A DNA stretch of 24,905 nt from Geothermobacter sp964441925 (GTDB lineage Bacteria; Desulfobacterota; Desulfuromonadia; Desulfuromonadales; Geothermobacteraceae), in assembly GCA_964441925.1 (NCBI GenBank), contig CAYTVY010000024.1:1-24905 (forward strand), given 5' to 3'. Shown piece by piece: positions 10,561-16,898 of the stretch (position 1 is the stretch's first letter; each line of letters starts with the position of its first letter). The notes beneath the pieces are model-generated. The model saw only the letters and a list, made by a program, of their open reading frames with translations, searched no databases and was not told the origin of the DNA. The position numbers were made by a program, and so were the translations under genes.

Positions 10561-11574
10561 TCACCTGGCGAACAGCAGCACGAAGTTGCGGACCAGCTCC
10601 TGATCCATGTCGGTGAGAATCTTTTCCTGCATGAATTTCAGCGCCTCGAAGGTGCTGCGGCGCCGGTGATAGGGACGGTCGGCGGTCAGGGCCTCGTAGA
10701 TGTCGACCAGCCGGCAGATGCGGGCGTAAGGATGGATGTCGGGGGTGATGAGCCCGGCGGGATAGCCCCGACCGTCTTCCCGTTCGTGATGCTGCAGGGT
10801 GAGGATCTCGGCCTCGTCGGTCATGAACCCTTCCTGGCGCAGGATCTCGTAGCCGTCGCGCGGGTGCCGATTGACGATCTGGCGCTCCTTCGGCGTCAGC
10901 GCACCCGGCTTGTTGAGAATTTCGACCGGAATCCGGCACTTGCCCAGATCGTGCAGGAAGAAACCGGCTCCCAGCCGCTCCATCACCGCCGTCGACTCCC
11001 GACCGTACATGATACGGGCCAGAGCGATGCCGAAGATGCCGACATTGGTCGAATGGACATAGGTGCAGTGGTCGTAGGCGGTGAGCTGGACCAGGGCCCG
11101 GGTGGCCGCATCGTCGTGCACGATCAGCTCGACCGTCGGCGCGATCACCTCGTGCGCCTGCTGCAGAAAAACGGCCCGTGGTTCGGCGTAGGTACGGCGC
11201 ATGGTTTCCATACAGGAGACATGGACCGCCTTGGCCTTCTTCTGCGGGCTGACGGCACTGTCGCGGACGATTCGCTCCAGTGTCTCCCGGATGAAAGCGA
11301 AGAAACACGGAACATCGTCCTCCCGGATGTAGAGTTCACTGACCCCCAGTTCGTTCAGGCGCTCGCGCGCCTCCTGATCGAAGGGAATGCCGCGACGGGC
11401 AAAGAAGACCAGTTCACCGCTCTGCAGCCGCCGGTAGAGATCGCAGGGAGCGCACCGGTCGAGATAGAGGCACTCCAGTCCGACCGGATAGAGATCCCCC
11501 AGCTCGGCATCGGTCAGCCGTATCCCCGGAATCACCGGTTCCGGGCTCCTCGTCCGTTTCAGCAACCGTGACAT
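10561..11574 (-). CDS. HD-GYP domain protein (putative cyclic-di-GMP phosphodiesterase)
   Basis: Predicted signalling enzyme that hydrolyses cyclic di-GMP. The 337-residue protein has an N-terminal region of about 150 residues with CAPCDLYRRL and FARRGIPFDQEARERLNELG. I do not recognise it as a named sensor domain, though its cysteine pair at 41/44 is notable. The HD-GYP domain spans about 165-330: H174 in HSTNVG, H208-D209 in FLHDLGKCRIP, H237 in NRHP, and the diagnostic HHEREDGRGYP at 262-272, with DIYEALTADRPY after it. All catalytic-type residues appear intact. ATG 11574 is chosen, with AAAGGGGCGGGA upstream; a GTG at 11598 is in frame but lacks a site. No transmembrane segment, so cytosolic. 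It lies downstream of the GntR gene but behind a strong terminator. Confidence 0.92.
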   Translation of the reverse strand: MSRLLKRTRSPEPVIPGIRLTDAELGDLYPVGLECLYLDRCAPCDLYRRLQSGELVFFARRGIPFDQEARERLNELGVSELYIREDDVPCFFAFIRETLERIVRDSAVSPQKKAKAVHVSCMETMRRTYAEPRAVFLQQAHEVIAPTVELIVHDDAATRALVQLTAYDHCTYVHSTNVGIFGIALARIMYGRESTAVMERLGAGFFLHDLGKCRIPVEILNKPGALTPKERQIVNRHPRDGYEILRQEGFMTDEAEILTLQHHEREDGRGYPAGLITPDIHPYARICRLVDIYEALTADRPYHRRRSTFEALKFMQEKILTDMDQELVRNFVLLFAR

Positions 11575-11639
11575 TCCCGCCCCTTTCCCCACCTCCACGT
11601 ATCGACCCGGGAACCCCCTTTCTTTACCCGGTACCCGGG

Positions 11640-11682
11640 GAAAGAAAAAGCCGACACCCGAATGGCGTCGGCTTTTTCTTTC
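11640..11682 (-). terminator. Intrinsic terminator of the GntR/FCD gene
   Basis: Perfect 16-bp stem: GAAAGAAAAAGCCGAC (11640-11655) pairs with GTCGGCTTTTTCTTTC (11667-11682), with an 11-nt loop. Read on the minus strand it ends in GCTTTTTCTTTC directly after the GntR gene and ahead of HD-GYP. A second, weaker hairpin (11621-11645) overlaps its far arm. The sequence is also T-rich in the plus direction, but no plus-strand gene ends here. Confidence 0.88.
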
Positions 11683-11728
11683 TCCATGCTTCAGGGTCGA
11701 AAGCCCGCCCCGGTGGTGCCGGCGACGG

Positions 11729-12436
11729 TCAGAGATCCATCGCTTCGCCCATGTAGCTGGGCTGCTTGCCCGATTTCTGTTCCTTCATGCTCTCCAGCAA
11801 CACCTTGCCACCCAATTCGGCGGTCTTGCTGACCAGATGATCGGCCGCCTCACCGTCACGGGCACGAAAAGCCTCGATCAGCTTGCGGTGCTCGGCGACG
11901 GAAATTTCCATCCGGCCGGGCAGCGACAGCGAGGCGATGCGCAGCCGGTTGAATTTCATACCCACCTGGCGGATCAGGTCGGCCAGCTTCTCGTTGCCGG
12001 CGGCATCGATGAACAGGTCGTGAAACTCGCCGTGCACCTTGAAGAAGGTCTTGACGTCGCCCTCGGCGGCCAGGTCGGCCAGCTTCTGGTTGATCTGTTC
12101 CAGGCGCTCGATCTCCCGGGCGGTCAGCTTTTCGGCCGCCAGCCGGGCGGCGTATCCCTCAAGGATGCTCTTGATGGCGTAGAATTCGGTGATGTCCCGC
12201 TCCGAAAGCTCGGTCACCACCGCCCCCTTGCGCGGGATGACGGTCAGGTAGCCTTCCGATTCGAGCTGGCGGAAGGCCTCGCGGATCGGCGTCCGGCTGA
12301 TGCCGAACCTCTCTGCCAGCTCCGGCTCAGCGACCTTTTCGCCCGGCTTGAGTGTCCCTTTCAGTATCGATTCCCGGATGGTTTCGAGAATCTTCTCTCG
12401 CAGTGTCTGGTGGCGTTCCAACGGTTTTCTTCGCAA
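11729..12436 (-). CDS. GntR-family regulator with FCD ligand domain
   Basis: Predicted 235-residue transcription factor. A winged helix fills residues 10-75, with the recognition region LAERFGISRTPIREAFRQLESEGYL. The C-terminal FCD helical domain carries a likely metal/ligand site of H135, H139, H183 and H200. The usual aspartate four residues before the first histidine is a histidine here. FCD regulators generally sense small organic acids. A TTG start at 12436 is preferred because GGAGA lies 8 bp upstream; an in-frame ATG at 12478 has no site and would add a cysteine-containing stretch unlike the family. The gene has its own promoter, with GTATAC half-sites between -35 and -10, so autoregulation is likely. 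The same palindrome recurs ahead of the atp operon. Confidence 0.9.
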   Translation of the reverse strand: MRRKPLERHQTLREKILETIRESILKGTLKPGEKVAEPELAERFGISRTPIREAFRQLESEGYLTVIPRKGAVVTELSERDITEFYAIKSILEGYAARLAAEKLTAREIERLEQINQKLADLAAEGDVKTFFKVHGEFHDLFIDAAGNEKLADLIRQVGMKFNRLRIASLSLPGRMEISVAEHRKLIEAFRARDGEAADHLVSKTAELGGKVLLESMKEQKSGKQPSYMGEAMDL

Positions 12437-12502
12437 CGGATTATCTCCAGTATCAGAACATTTCCCGCAGAAAATCACATCGTTGCGGGCACCTCATCAA
12501 AC

Positions 12503-12526
12503 GTATACGATTGTATACAGTATACA
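12503..12526. promoter_or_regulatory. GTATAC operator cluster
   Basis: Three GTATAC half-sites lie at 12503-12508, 12513-12518 and 12520-12525. The last two form the perfect palindrome TGTATACAGTATACA (12512-12526). Palindromic sites with a TATAC core suit FCD-type GntR proteins, so the adjacent regulator is the obvious binder. The cluster overlaps the -10 and spacer of its promoter. The 14 bases 12512-12525 recur as the reverse complement at 22351-22364. Confidence 0.75.
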
Positions 12527-12537
12527 TGCGCTGTCAA
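12510..12537 (-). promoter_or_regulatory. Promoter of the GntR/FCD gene
   Basis: On the minus strand TTGACA (12537-12532), a 16-bp spacer and TACAAT (12515-12510). The transcript would start near 12503 and carry a leader of about 66 bases. The spacer and -10 are occupied by the GTATAC palindrome, a classic repressor arrangement. Confidence 0.75.
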
Positions 12538-12559
12538 GAATTTTCTCGTTCATCCACCG

Positions 12560-12576
12560 CCTCTTGCCACAAGAGG
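12560..12576. promoter_or_regulatory. Perfect inverted repeat over a -35 box
   Basis: CCTCTTG-CCA-CAAGAGG is a perfect palindrome with 7-bp arms. It covers the -35 element of the channel-gene promoter (12564-12569), so it is a candidate operator for an unidentified regulator. It lies upstream of the predicted transcript start, so an RNA hairpin role is unlikely. Confidence 0.5.
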
Positions 12577-12592
12577 GTATCGCGGCTATCAT
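12564..12592 (+). promoter_or_regulatory. Promoter of the potassium channel gene
   Basis: TTGCCA (12564-12569), a 17-bp spacer and TATCAT (12587-12592; 5 of 6 matches to consensus). The predicted transcript start near 12599 leaves a leader of about 25 bases with a GGGAG ribosome site. Confidence 0.65.
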
Positions 12593-12623
12593 CCCGGCAA
12601 GACCTTCCCCCCGGGAGCCACTG

Positions 12624-13631
12624 ATGGATCCGGTCCGACATCTTCGCTTCTCGCTCTTCATCCTGGTCGTGGTCATCGCCTTCGGCACCCTCGGCTACTC
12701 GATGATCGAGGGCTGGCCCGCCTTCGACGCCCTCTACATGACGGTCATCACCCTGGCCACCGTCGGTTTCCGCGAGGTGCATGACCTGTCGCCGGAAGGG
12801 AAGGGTTTCACCATCCTGCTCATCGTTTTCGGCGCCGGCATCATCGCCTACGCCGTCGGCAGTCTGATTCGCCTTACGGTCGAGGGGCAGCTCAGACAAC
12901 TGCTCGGGAGGAAAAAGGTGGAAAAGAAGATCGCCAAGCTGCAAAACCACTACATCATTTGCGGCTACGGTCGCATCGGCACCCTCATCTGCCGCGAATT
13001 CGCCCTCAAGCCGTTGCCGTTCGTGGTGGTGGAAAAAGATCCGGCCCTCTGCCAGAAACTGGCCGACGAGGGCTACCTGTTCGTCGAGGGCGACGCCACC
13101 GACGACGCCACCCTGCAAGCCGCCGGCATCCGCCGCGCGAAGGGCCTGATCACGGCGGTCACCTCCGACACCGAAAATGTCTACATCACCCTGACCGCCC
13201 GCGGTCTCAATCCCCAGCTGTTCATCCTCGCCCGGGCCGGAGAAGAAGGCTCCGAGCTGAAACTGCGCCGGGCCGGGGCCAGCAAGGTGATCTCACCCTA
13301 TGTCATCGGTGCCACCCGCATGGCGCAGGCCGTTCTGCGACCGTCGGTGGTCGACTTCATTGAAATCGCCGCCCCCGGCCACAACCTGGAGGTCCAGCTG
13401 GAAGAACTGCGCATTGCCAGGAATTCATCCCTGGTTGGCAAGACCCTGCTGGCGTCGGGGATTCGCCGGGAGCTGAACATCATCATCGTCGGCATCAAGA
13501 AGACGGACGGCAACATGGTCTTCAACCCTGCCTCGGCCACCGTCATCGATGAGGGGGACACCCTGATCGTCCTCGGTGAATATCCGGCGATCCAGACCCT
13601 GGAACAGATTGCCGCCGGAGGCTGCCGATGA
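12624..13631 (+). CDS. Two-TM potassium channel with TrkA-N/RCK domain
   Basis: Predicted 335-residue inner-membrane ion channel with a ligand-gated cytosolic ring. Helix 1 covers about residues 9-27, a pore loop 34-50 carries the filter-like TVGFRE (46-51), and helix 2 covers about 62-82. A Rossmann RCK domain follows, with CGYGRIG at 113-119 and an acidic strand-end in FVVVEKD. A TrkA-C domain lies in the last 90 residues (NSSLVGKTLLASGIRRELNIIIVGIKK). The filter reads TVGF rather than the classic TVGYGD, a variant I believe occurs in other bacterial homologues. Start ATG 12624 follows GGGAG. The last four bases overlap the next gene (ATGA), so the two are co-translated. Ion selectivity is inferred only from family. 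Confidence 0.9.
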   Translation: MDPVRHLRFSLFILVVVIAFGTLGYSMIEGWPAFDALYMTVITLATVGFREVHDLSPEGKGFTILLIVFGAGIIAYAVGSLIRLTVEGQLRQLLGRKKVEKKIAKLQNHYIICGYGRIGTLICREFALKPLPFVVVEKDPALCQKLADEGYLFVEGDATDDATLQAAGIRRAKGLITAVTSDTENVYITLTARGLNPQLFILARAGEEGSELKLRRAGASKVISPYVIGATRMAQAVLRPSVVDFIEIAAPGHNLEVQLEELRIARNSSLVGKTLLASGIRRELNIIIVGIKKTDGNMVFNPASATVIDEGDTLIVLGEYPAIQTLEQIAAGGCR

Positions 13632-14428
13632 ATGCGAAACTGCACGTTCATGTCCCGCTCCGTCACATCGAACAGTACCTGCCGCTGCTGCTCGAACGTG
13701 GCCTGCAACCGGAAATCGCCCTGCAGGCCGCCGATCTCGACGGCACCGAAAACGACTACTTTCTCAACATCGGCGCCCGGCTGCGCGAGCGCGGCCTGGC
13801 GCTGACGGTGCACGCCCCGTTCATGGACCTCAATGCCGGCGCGACCGAGCCGATGGTCCGCCAGGTCACCCGGCACCGCTATACCCAGACCTTCGCCGCC
13901 GCCGAAAGGCTCGGTGCCCGGCTGATCGTCTTCCATCCCGGTTATGATCCCTGGCATTACGGCAACCAGGTACGCCAGTGGCAGGAGCAGGCCCTCGACT
14001 TCTGGCCGGAATTCCTCCGCCGGGCGGAAGACAACGGCATCCGACTGGTGCTGGAGAACATCTACGACCGCAGCGCCCGGCTGCTGTGCTGGCTGGTGCA
14101 GACCCTCGATCACCCGCTGTTCGGTCACTGTTTCGACATCGGTCACTGGGCCCTGTTCGGCAGCCAGCCGCTCGATGCCTGGCTGCGGCAGCTCGGCGAC
14201 CGGCTCTACCACCTGCACCTGCACGACAACCGCGGACGCAACGACGATCACCTGCCTCTCGGTCAGGGCAAAATCGACTTCACCCCCCTGTGGGCCCATC
14301 TGCGCACTCTCGGCCGACAGCCGACCATGACCCTCGAGGCACACAGCGTCGAGCATCTGCTGCATTCACTCGCCGTCTTCGAGGCCATCCTGCCGACGCT
14401 GCACCGATCCGCTCAATCCGATCAGTGA
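13628..14428 (+). CDS. Sugar phosphate isomerase/epimerase-like TIM barrel protein
   Basis: Member of the xylose isomerase-like / AP endonuclease family 2 fold, 266 residues. The metal-ligand pattern of the fold is visible: H62 (VHAPFMDLN), H103 (FHPGYD), E143 (LENIYD), D170 and H173 (FDIGHW), H197/H199 (YHLHLHDN), D206/H208, and E237 (LEAH). That pattern suits either a trinuclear-metal Nfo-type nuclease or a sugar isomerase. The absence of Nfo's other motifs favours the isomerase-like group, but the substrate is unknown. It starts on the ATGA overlap with the channel gene, an unusual operon partner. Its final 63 bp overlap the 3' end of dinB on the other strand. Confidence 0.82.
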   Translation: MNAKLHVHVPLRHIEQYLPLLLERGLQPEIALQAADLDGTENDYFLNIGARLRERGLALTVHAPFMDLNAGATEPMVRQVTRHRYTQTFAAAERLGARLIVFHPGYDPWHYGNQVRQWQEQALDFWPEFLRRAEDNGIRLVLENIYDRSARLLCWLVQTLDHPLFGHCFDIGHWALFGSQPLDAWLRQLGDRLYHLHLHDNRGRNDDHLPLGQGKIDFTPLWAHLRTLGRQPTMTLEAHSVEHLLHSLAVFEAILPTLHRSAQSDQ

Positions 14429-15574
14429 CGCCCGGGTCAGTCCGCGCTCGCCGAACCGGCGCCAGATCCGGTCGCTGGCCTCGTCGAGCCGGCGCTGTCG
14501 CTCCCGTTCGCCGAACAGGTCGGACTGACTTTCCGCCGTCAGCTCGTTCAGAGAAAGGCCGAGCAGCCGCACCGGCTGCCGCAACTCCAGTTCCGCCAAC
14601 GCTCCGGAAGCCCAGTTCATCAGCTCCGGCACCGTGTTGACCGCCGAGGCGAAGGTCACCGACCGGCTGCGGGTCGAACGGTCGGCCAGACGCACTTTCA
14701 GCGTCGCCCCACGGCCCGCCAGCCGTTGTAACCTGGCGCGGCGGCAGACCTTTTCCGCCAGGCGCAGCAGCTGCCGCTCCAGCAGCCGCCGGTCATCGAT
14801 GTCATCGGCGAAGGTTTCTTCGGCTCCCAGGGATTTCCTCGCCGCCGCCGGCCGGACCGGCCGCTCGTCGATACCGCGCAGCAGGGCGTACAGCCGCTCA
14901 CCCTGCATGCCGAACAGGCTCCGCAACTGCCGGCGTGTCAGGCGCCTGGCCTGGGCCACCCGCCGGATGCCGAGGCGGTGCAGCACCTGCGCGCTCTTCG
15001 GTCCTACGCCCCAGAGCCGTTCGACGGGCAGGGAAAGCAGAAAGGGCTCCACCTCGCCGCCGGTCAACTCCCGCATGCCATCCGGTTTGGCCGCGTTCGA
15101 AGCCAGTTTGGCCAGCAGCTTGTTGCCGGCGATGCCGATGCTGACCGCCAGGCCGGTCCGTTCGCGCACCAGACGACGCAACCGGGCGGCGATGGTCGCC
15201 CCGTCACCGAACAGGCGCCGGCAGGCCGTGACGTCGAGAAAGGCCTCGTCGATGGAAAGGGGCTCCACCAGGTCGGTGAACTGCCGGAAAAGGGCGAAAA
15301 TCTGCTCCGATACCTGCCGGTAGCTCTCCAGGCGCACCGGCAGCACCACCGCCTGCGGGCAGAGCTGCAGCGCCCGCGCCATCGCCATGCCGGAACGGAT
15401 GCCGAACGGCCTGGCTTCGTAGGAGCAGGCACAGACCACGCCCCGTCGCCGGTCGCCGCCGACCAGCACCGGCCGTCCCTGCAGTTCCGGCCGGTCCCGC
15501 TGCTCGATCGCGGCAAAGAAGGCATCCATGTCACAGTGCAGTATCACCCGCTCTGTCTGCTGTCCGCCAGCCAT
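14366..15574 (-). CDS. DNA polymerase IV (Y-family)
   Basis: Error-prone translesion polymerase, 402 residues. The catalytic acidic residues are present: D15 in HCDMDAFF (steric-gate aromatic F20), and D109-E110 in LSIDEAFLDV. Other family blocks are VVCACSYEARPFGIRSGM, IGIAGNKLLAKLASNAAKPDG, a helix-hairpin-helix VERLWGVGPKSAQVLHRLGI, and a little-finger domain from about 240 to 350. ATG 15574 gives the normal N-terminus and AAGG lies about 11 bp upstream; the codon before it is a possible TTG start. The C-terminus runs about 15 residues past the conserved RASLIGL, and that region lies antisense to the isomerase gene. No LexA box was recognised upstream. No clear beta-clamp motif was identified at the C-terminus. 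Confidence 0.95.
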   Translation of the reverse strand: MAGGQQTERVILHCDMDAFFAAIEQRDRPELQGRPVLVGGDRRRGVVCACSYEARPFGIRSGMAMARALQLCPQAVVLPVRLESYRQVSEQIFALFRQFTDLVEPLSIDEAFLDVTACRRLFGDGATIAARLRRLVRERTGLAVSIGIAGNKLLAKLASNAAKPDGMRELTGGEVEPFLLSLPVERLWGVGPKSAQVLHRLGIRRVAQARRLTRRQLRSLFGMQGERLYALLRGIDERPVRPAAARKSLGAEETFADDIDDRRLLERQLLRLAEKVCRRARLQRLAGRGATLKVRLADRSTRSRSVTFASAVNTVPELMNWASGALAELELRQPVRLLGLSLNELTAESQSDLFGERERQRRLDEASDRIWRRFGERGLTRASLIGLSGSVQRRQDGLEDGE

Positions 15575-15582
15575 CAAAATTC

Positions 15583-15611
15583 TTGCCTTTTCGCCCTTGA
15601 GATGCCAAAAT
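15583..15611 (+). promoter_or_regulatory. Promoter of the second FCD regulator gene
   Basis: TTGCCT (15583-15588), a 17-bp spacer and CAAAAT (15606-15611, 4 of 6 matches). The predicted transcript start near 15618 falls inside the TGGTCTTACCA operator. The -35 overlaps the dinB ribosome-site region on the other strand. Confidence 0.5.
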
Positions 15612-15612
15612 G

Positions 15613-15623
15613 TGGTCTTACCA
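15613..15623. promoter_or_regulatory. PdhR/FadR-like operator
   Basis: TGGTCTTACCA matches the TGGTnnnACCA palindrome of the FadR/PdhR/LldR branch of FCD regulators. With its flanks (AATTGGTAAGACCA on the minus strand) it closely resembles the E. coli PdhR site. It straddles the predicted transcript start of the regulator gene at 15646, so autorepression is likely. A one-mismatch copy, TGGAATGACCA, lies at 15642-15652 over the start codon. Confidence 0.7.
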
Positions 15624-15624
15624 A

Positions 15625-15640
15625 TTTTCCACGTGGAGCA
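15625..15640. promoter_or_regulatory. Candidate parS-like site
   Basis: TTTTCCACGTGGAGCA centres on CACGTG and differs from the parS form TGTTCCACGTGGAACA at two positions. It lies in the leader of the second FCD regulator, about 7 kb from parB. The match is partial and the sequence also contains the regulator's GGAG ribosome site, so this is a candidate only. Confidence 0.3.
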
Positions 15641-15645
15641 TTGGA

Positions 15646-16377
15646 ATGACCAACGTGTTCAAGCCAATCCGACCGAAAAAAATCTCCGAGGAGATCGTCG
15701 AGCAGATTCGCAACCTGATTTCGGAGGGCCAGCTCAAGCCGGGAGACCGGGTACCGTCCGAACGTGAACTGGCCTCCCTGCTCGGGGTCAGCCGCCCGTC
15801 GGTACGGGAGGCGATCATGGTGCTCGAAGCCATGGGCCTGGTCGAGTCGCGGCAGGGCGGCGGCACCTATGTCCGCTCGCTGACGGAAAACGCCCTGGCC
15901 GATCCGCTGACCAGCATGGTCGAGAAGAACCCGAAAATGCTCTACGATCTGGCCGAGGTTAGGCTGGGCATCGAGACCTGGTCGGCCTATCTCGCCGCCG
16001 ATCGCGCCACCGACGAGGACATCGCCCGGCTCGAGACGATCTACGCCGACATGGAACGGCAGGCGGCCAACGGCGGCTGGGAACCGGACATCGACACCCG
16101 GTTTCACTACGCGATCAGCGCCGCCGCCCACAACACCATCCAGATGCATGTGCTCAACACCATCCAAAGCCTCTTTCACACCACCATCATGGTCGCCCTG
16201 ACCGAATTCTACAAGCGGGAAGGCTCCATCGAACTGCTGACCCGCCATCATGGCGCCATTCTCGACGCCATCCGCCGGCATGACCCCGAAGCGGCCCGCC
16301 AGGCCATGCGCGAACACCTGATGGTGGTGATGGACAAGATGCGCCAGCTCGAACGGGACGATCTTCTGATCAGCTGA
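15646..16377 (+). CDS. FadR/PdhR-type GntR regulator (FCD domain)
   Basis: Predicted 243-residue transcription factor. The winged helix covers residues 11-75, with GDRVPSERELASLLGVSRPSVREAI and the wing VESRQGGGTYVRS, features of the FadR/PdhR/LldR branch. The FCD domain has a complete metal site: D150 and H154 (DTRFH), H201 or H202 (RHHGAIL) and H224 (REHL). The effector is therefore probably a carboxylate such as pyruvate, lactate or another organic acid; which one cannot be read. ATG 15646 is chosen for its GGAG at 7 bp; an in-frame ATG at 15610 overlaps the promoter. PdhR-like operators at 15613 and 15642 suggest autoregulation. No metabolic operon adjoins it, so its other targets lie outside the window. 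Confidence 0.9.
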   Translation: MTNVFKPIRPKKISEEIVEQIRNLISEGQLKPGDRVPSERELASLLGVSRPSVREAIMVLEAMGLVESRQGGGTYVRSLTENALADPLTSMVEKNPKMLYDLAEVRLGIETWSAYLAADRATDEDIARLETIYADMERQAANGGWEPDIDTRFHYAISAAAHNTIQMHVLNTIQSLFHTTIMVALTEFYKREGSIELLTRHHGAILDAIRRHDPEAARQAMREHLMVVMDKMRQLERDDLLIS

Positions 16378-16399
16378 CGGCACCTCTTCGCCGGAAATG

Positions 16400-16433
16400 C
16401 AGAAAGGGCGGCCCAACCGGGCCGCCCTTTCTG
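16400..16433. terminator. Bidirectional terminator
   Basis: Perfect 15-bp stem CAGAAAGGGCGGCCC / GGGCCGCCCTTTCTG with an AACC loop between the convergent FCD regulator (plus) and atpC (minus). CCCTTTCTG ends the stem on both strands, so it can serve both genes, though neither side has a long uninterrupted T-tract. Confidence 0.8.
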
Positions 16434-16454
16434 TCTGATGGTTCATCAACCTGT

Positions 16455-16868
16455 TCAGCGTGCCTTTTTGCCGGCCACCTGAATCCGGATCAGGGCCCGC
16501 TCGAGGGCCGCTTCCATGACCTTGAACTCCTTGTCCTCGGGCGCAAGCTTCTTCAGCGCCTCCTCGGCGCGGCCGAGGGCCGCCCTGGCCCGCTCGAGAT
16601 CGATCTCGTCCGCCGGCTCGGCGGTTTCGACCAGCACGTTGACCTTGTCGTCCTCGACCTCGAGGTAGCCCCAGTTGACGGCGACGTGGTAGGTCTCGTT
16701 GCCCTGCCGGTAGGAGAGCTCACCGATCTTGAGGGTGGTCAGAAGCGGGGTATGGCCGGGCAGCACTCCGAGTTCACCGAGCGAACCGGGAGCCGTCACC
16801 TCGTCGACCTCCGTCGACAGAACCCGCTTGTAGGGGGTTACCAGCTGCAATGTCAGTTTGTCTGCCAT
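16455..16868 (-). CDS. ATP synthase F1 epsilon subunit
   Basis: Central-stalk subunit that couples rotation and can inhibit hydrolysis. The 137-residue protein has an N-terminal beta-sandwich (LQLVTPYKRVLSTEVDEVTAPGS, GELGVLPGHTPLLTTL) and a C-terminal helical pair with ERARAALGRAEEALKK. Start ATG 16868 follows AGAGGA. It is the last gene of the operon, 30 bp after atpD, and a terminator follows at 16400-16433. Confidence 0.97.
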   Translation of the reverse strand: MADKLTLQLVTPYKRVLSTEVDEVTAPGSLGELGVLPGHTPLLTTLKIGELSYRQGNETYHVAVNWGYLEVEDDKVNVLVETAEPADEIDLERARAALGRAEEALKKLAPEDKEFKVMEAALERALIRIQVAGKKAR

Positions 16869-16898
16869 GGGCTCGTTCCTCTGGGCGGCGTAACGCTA

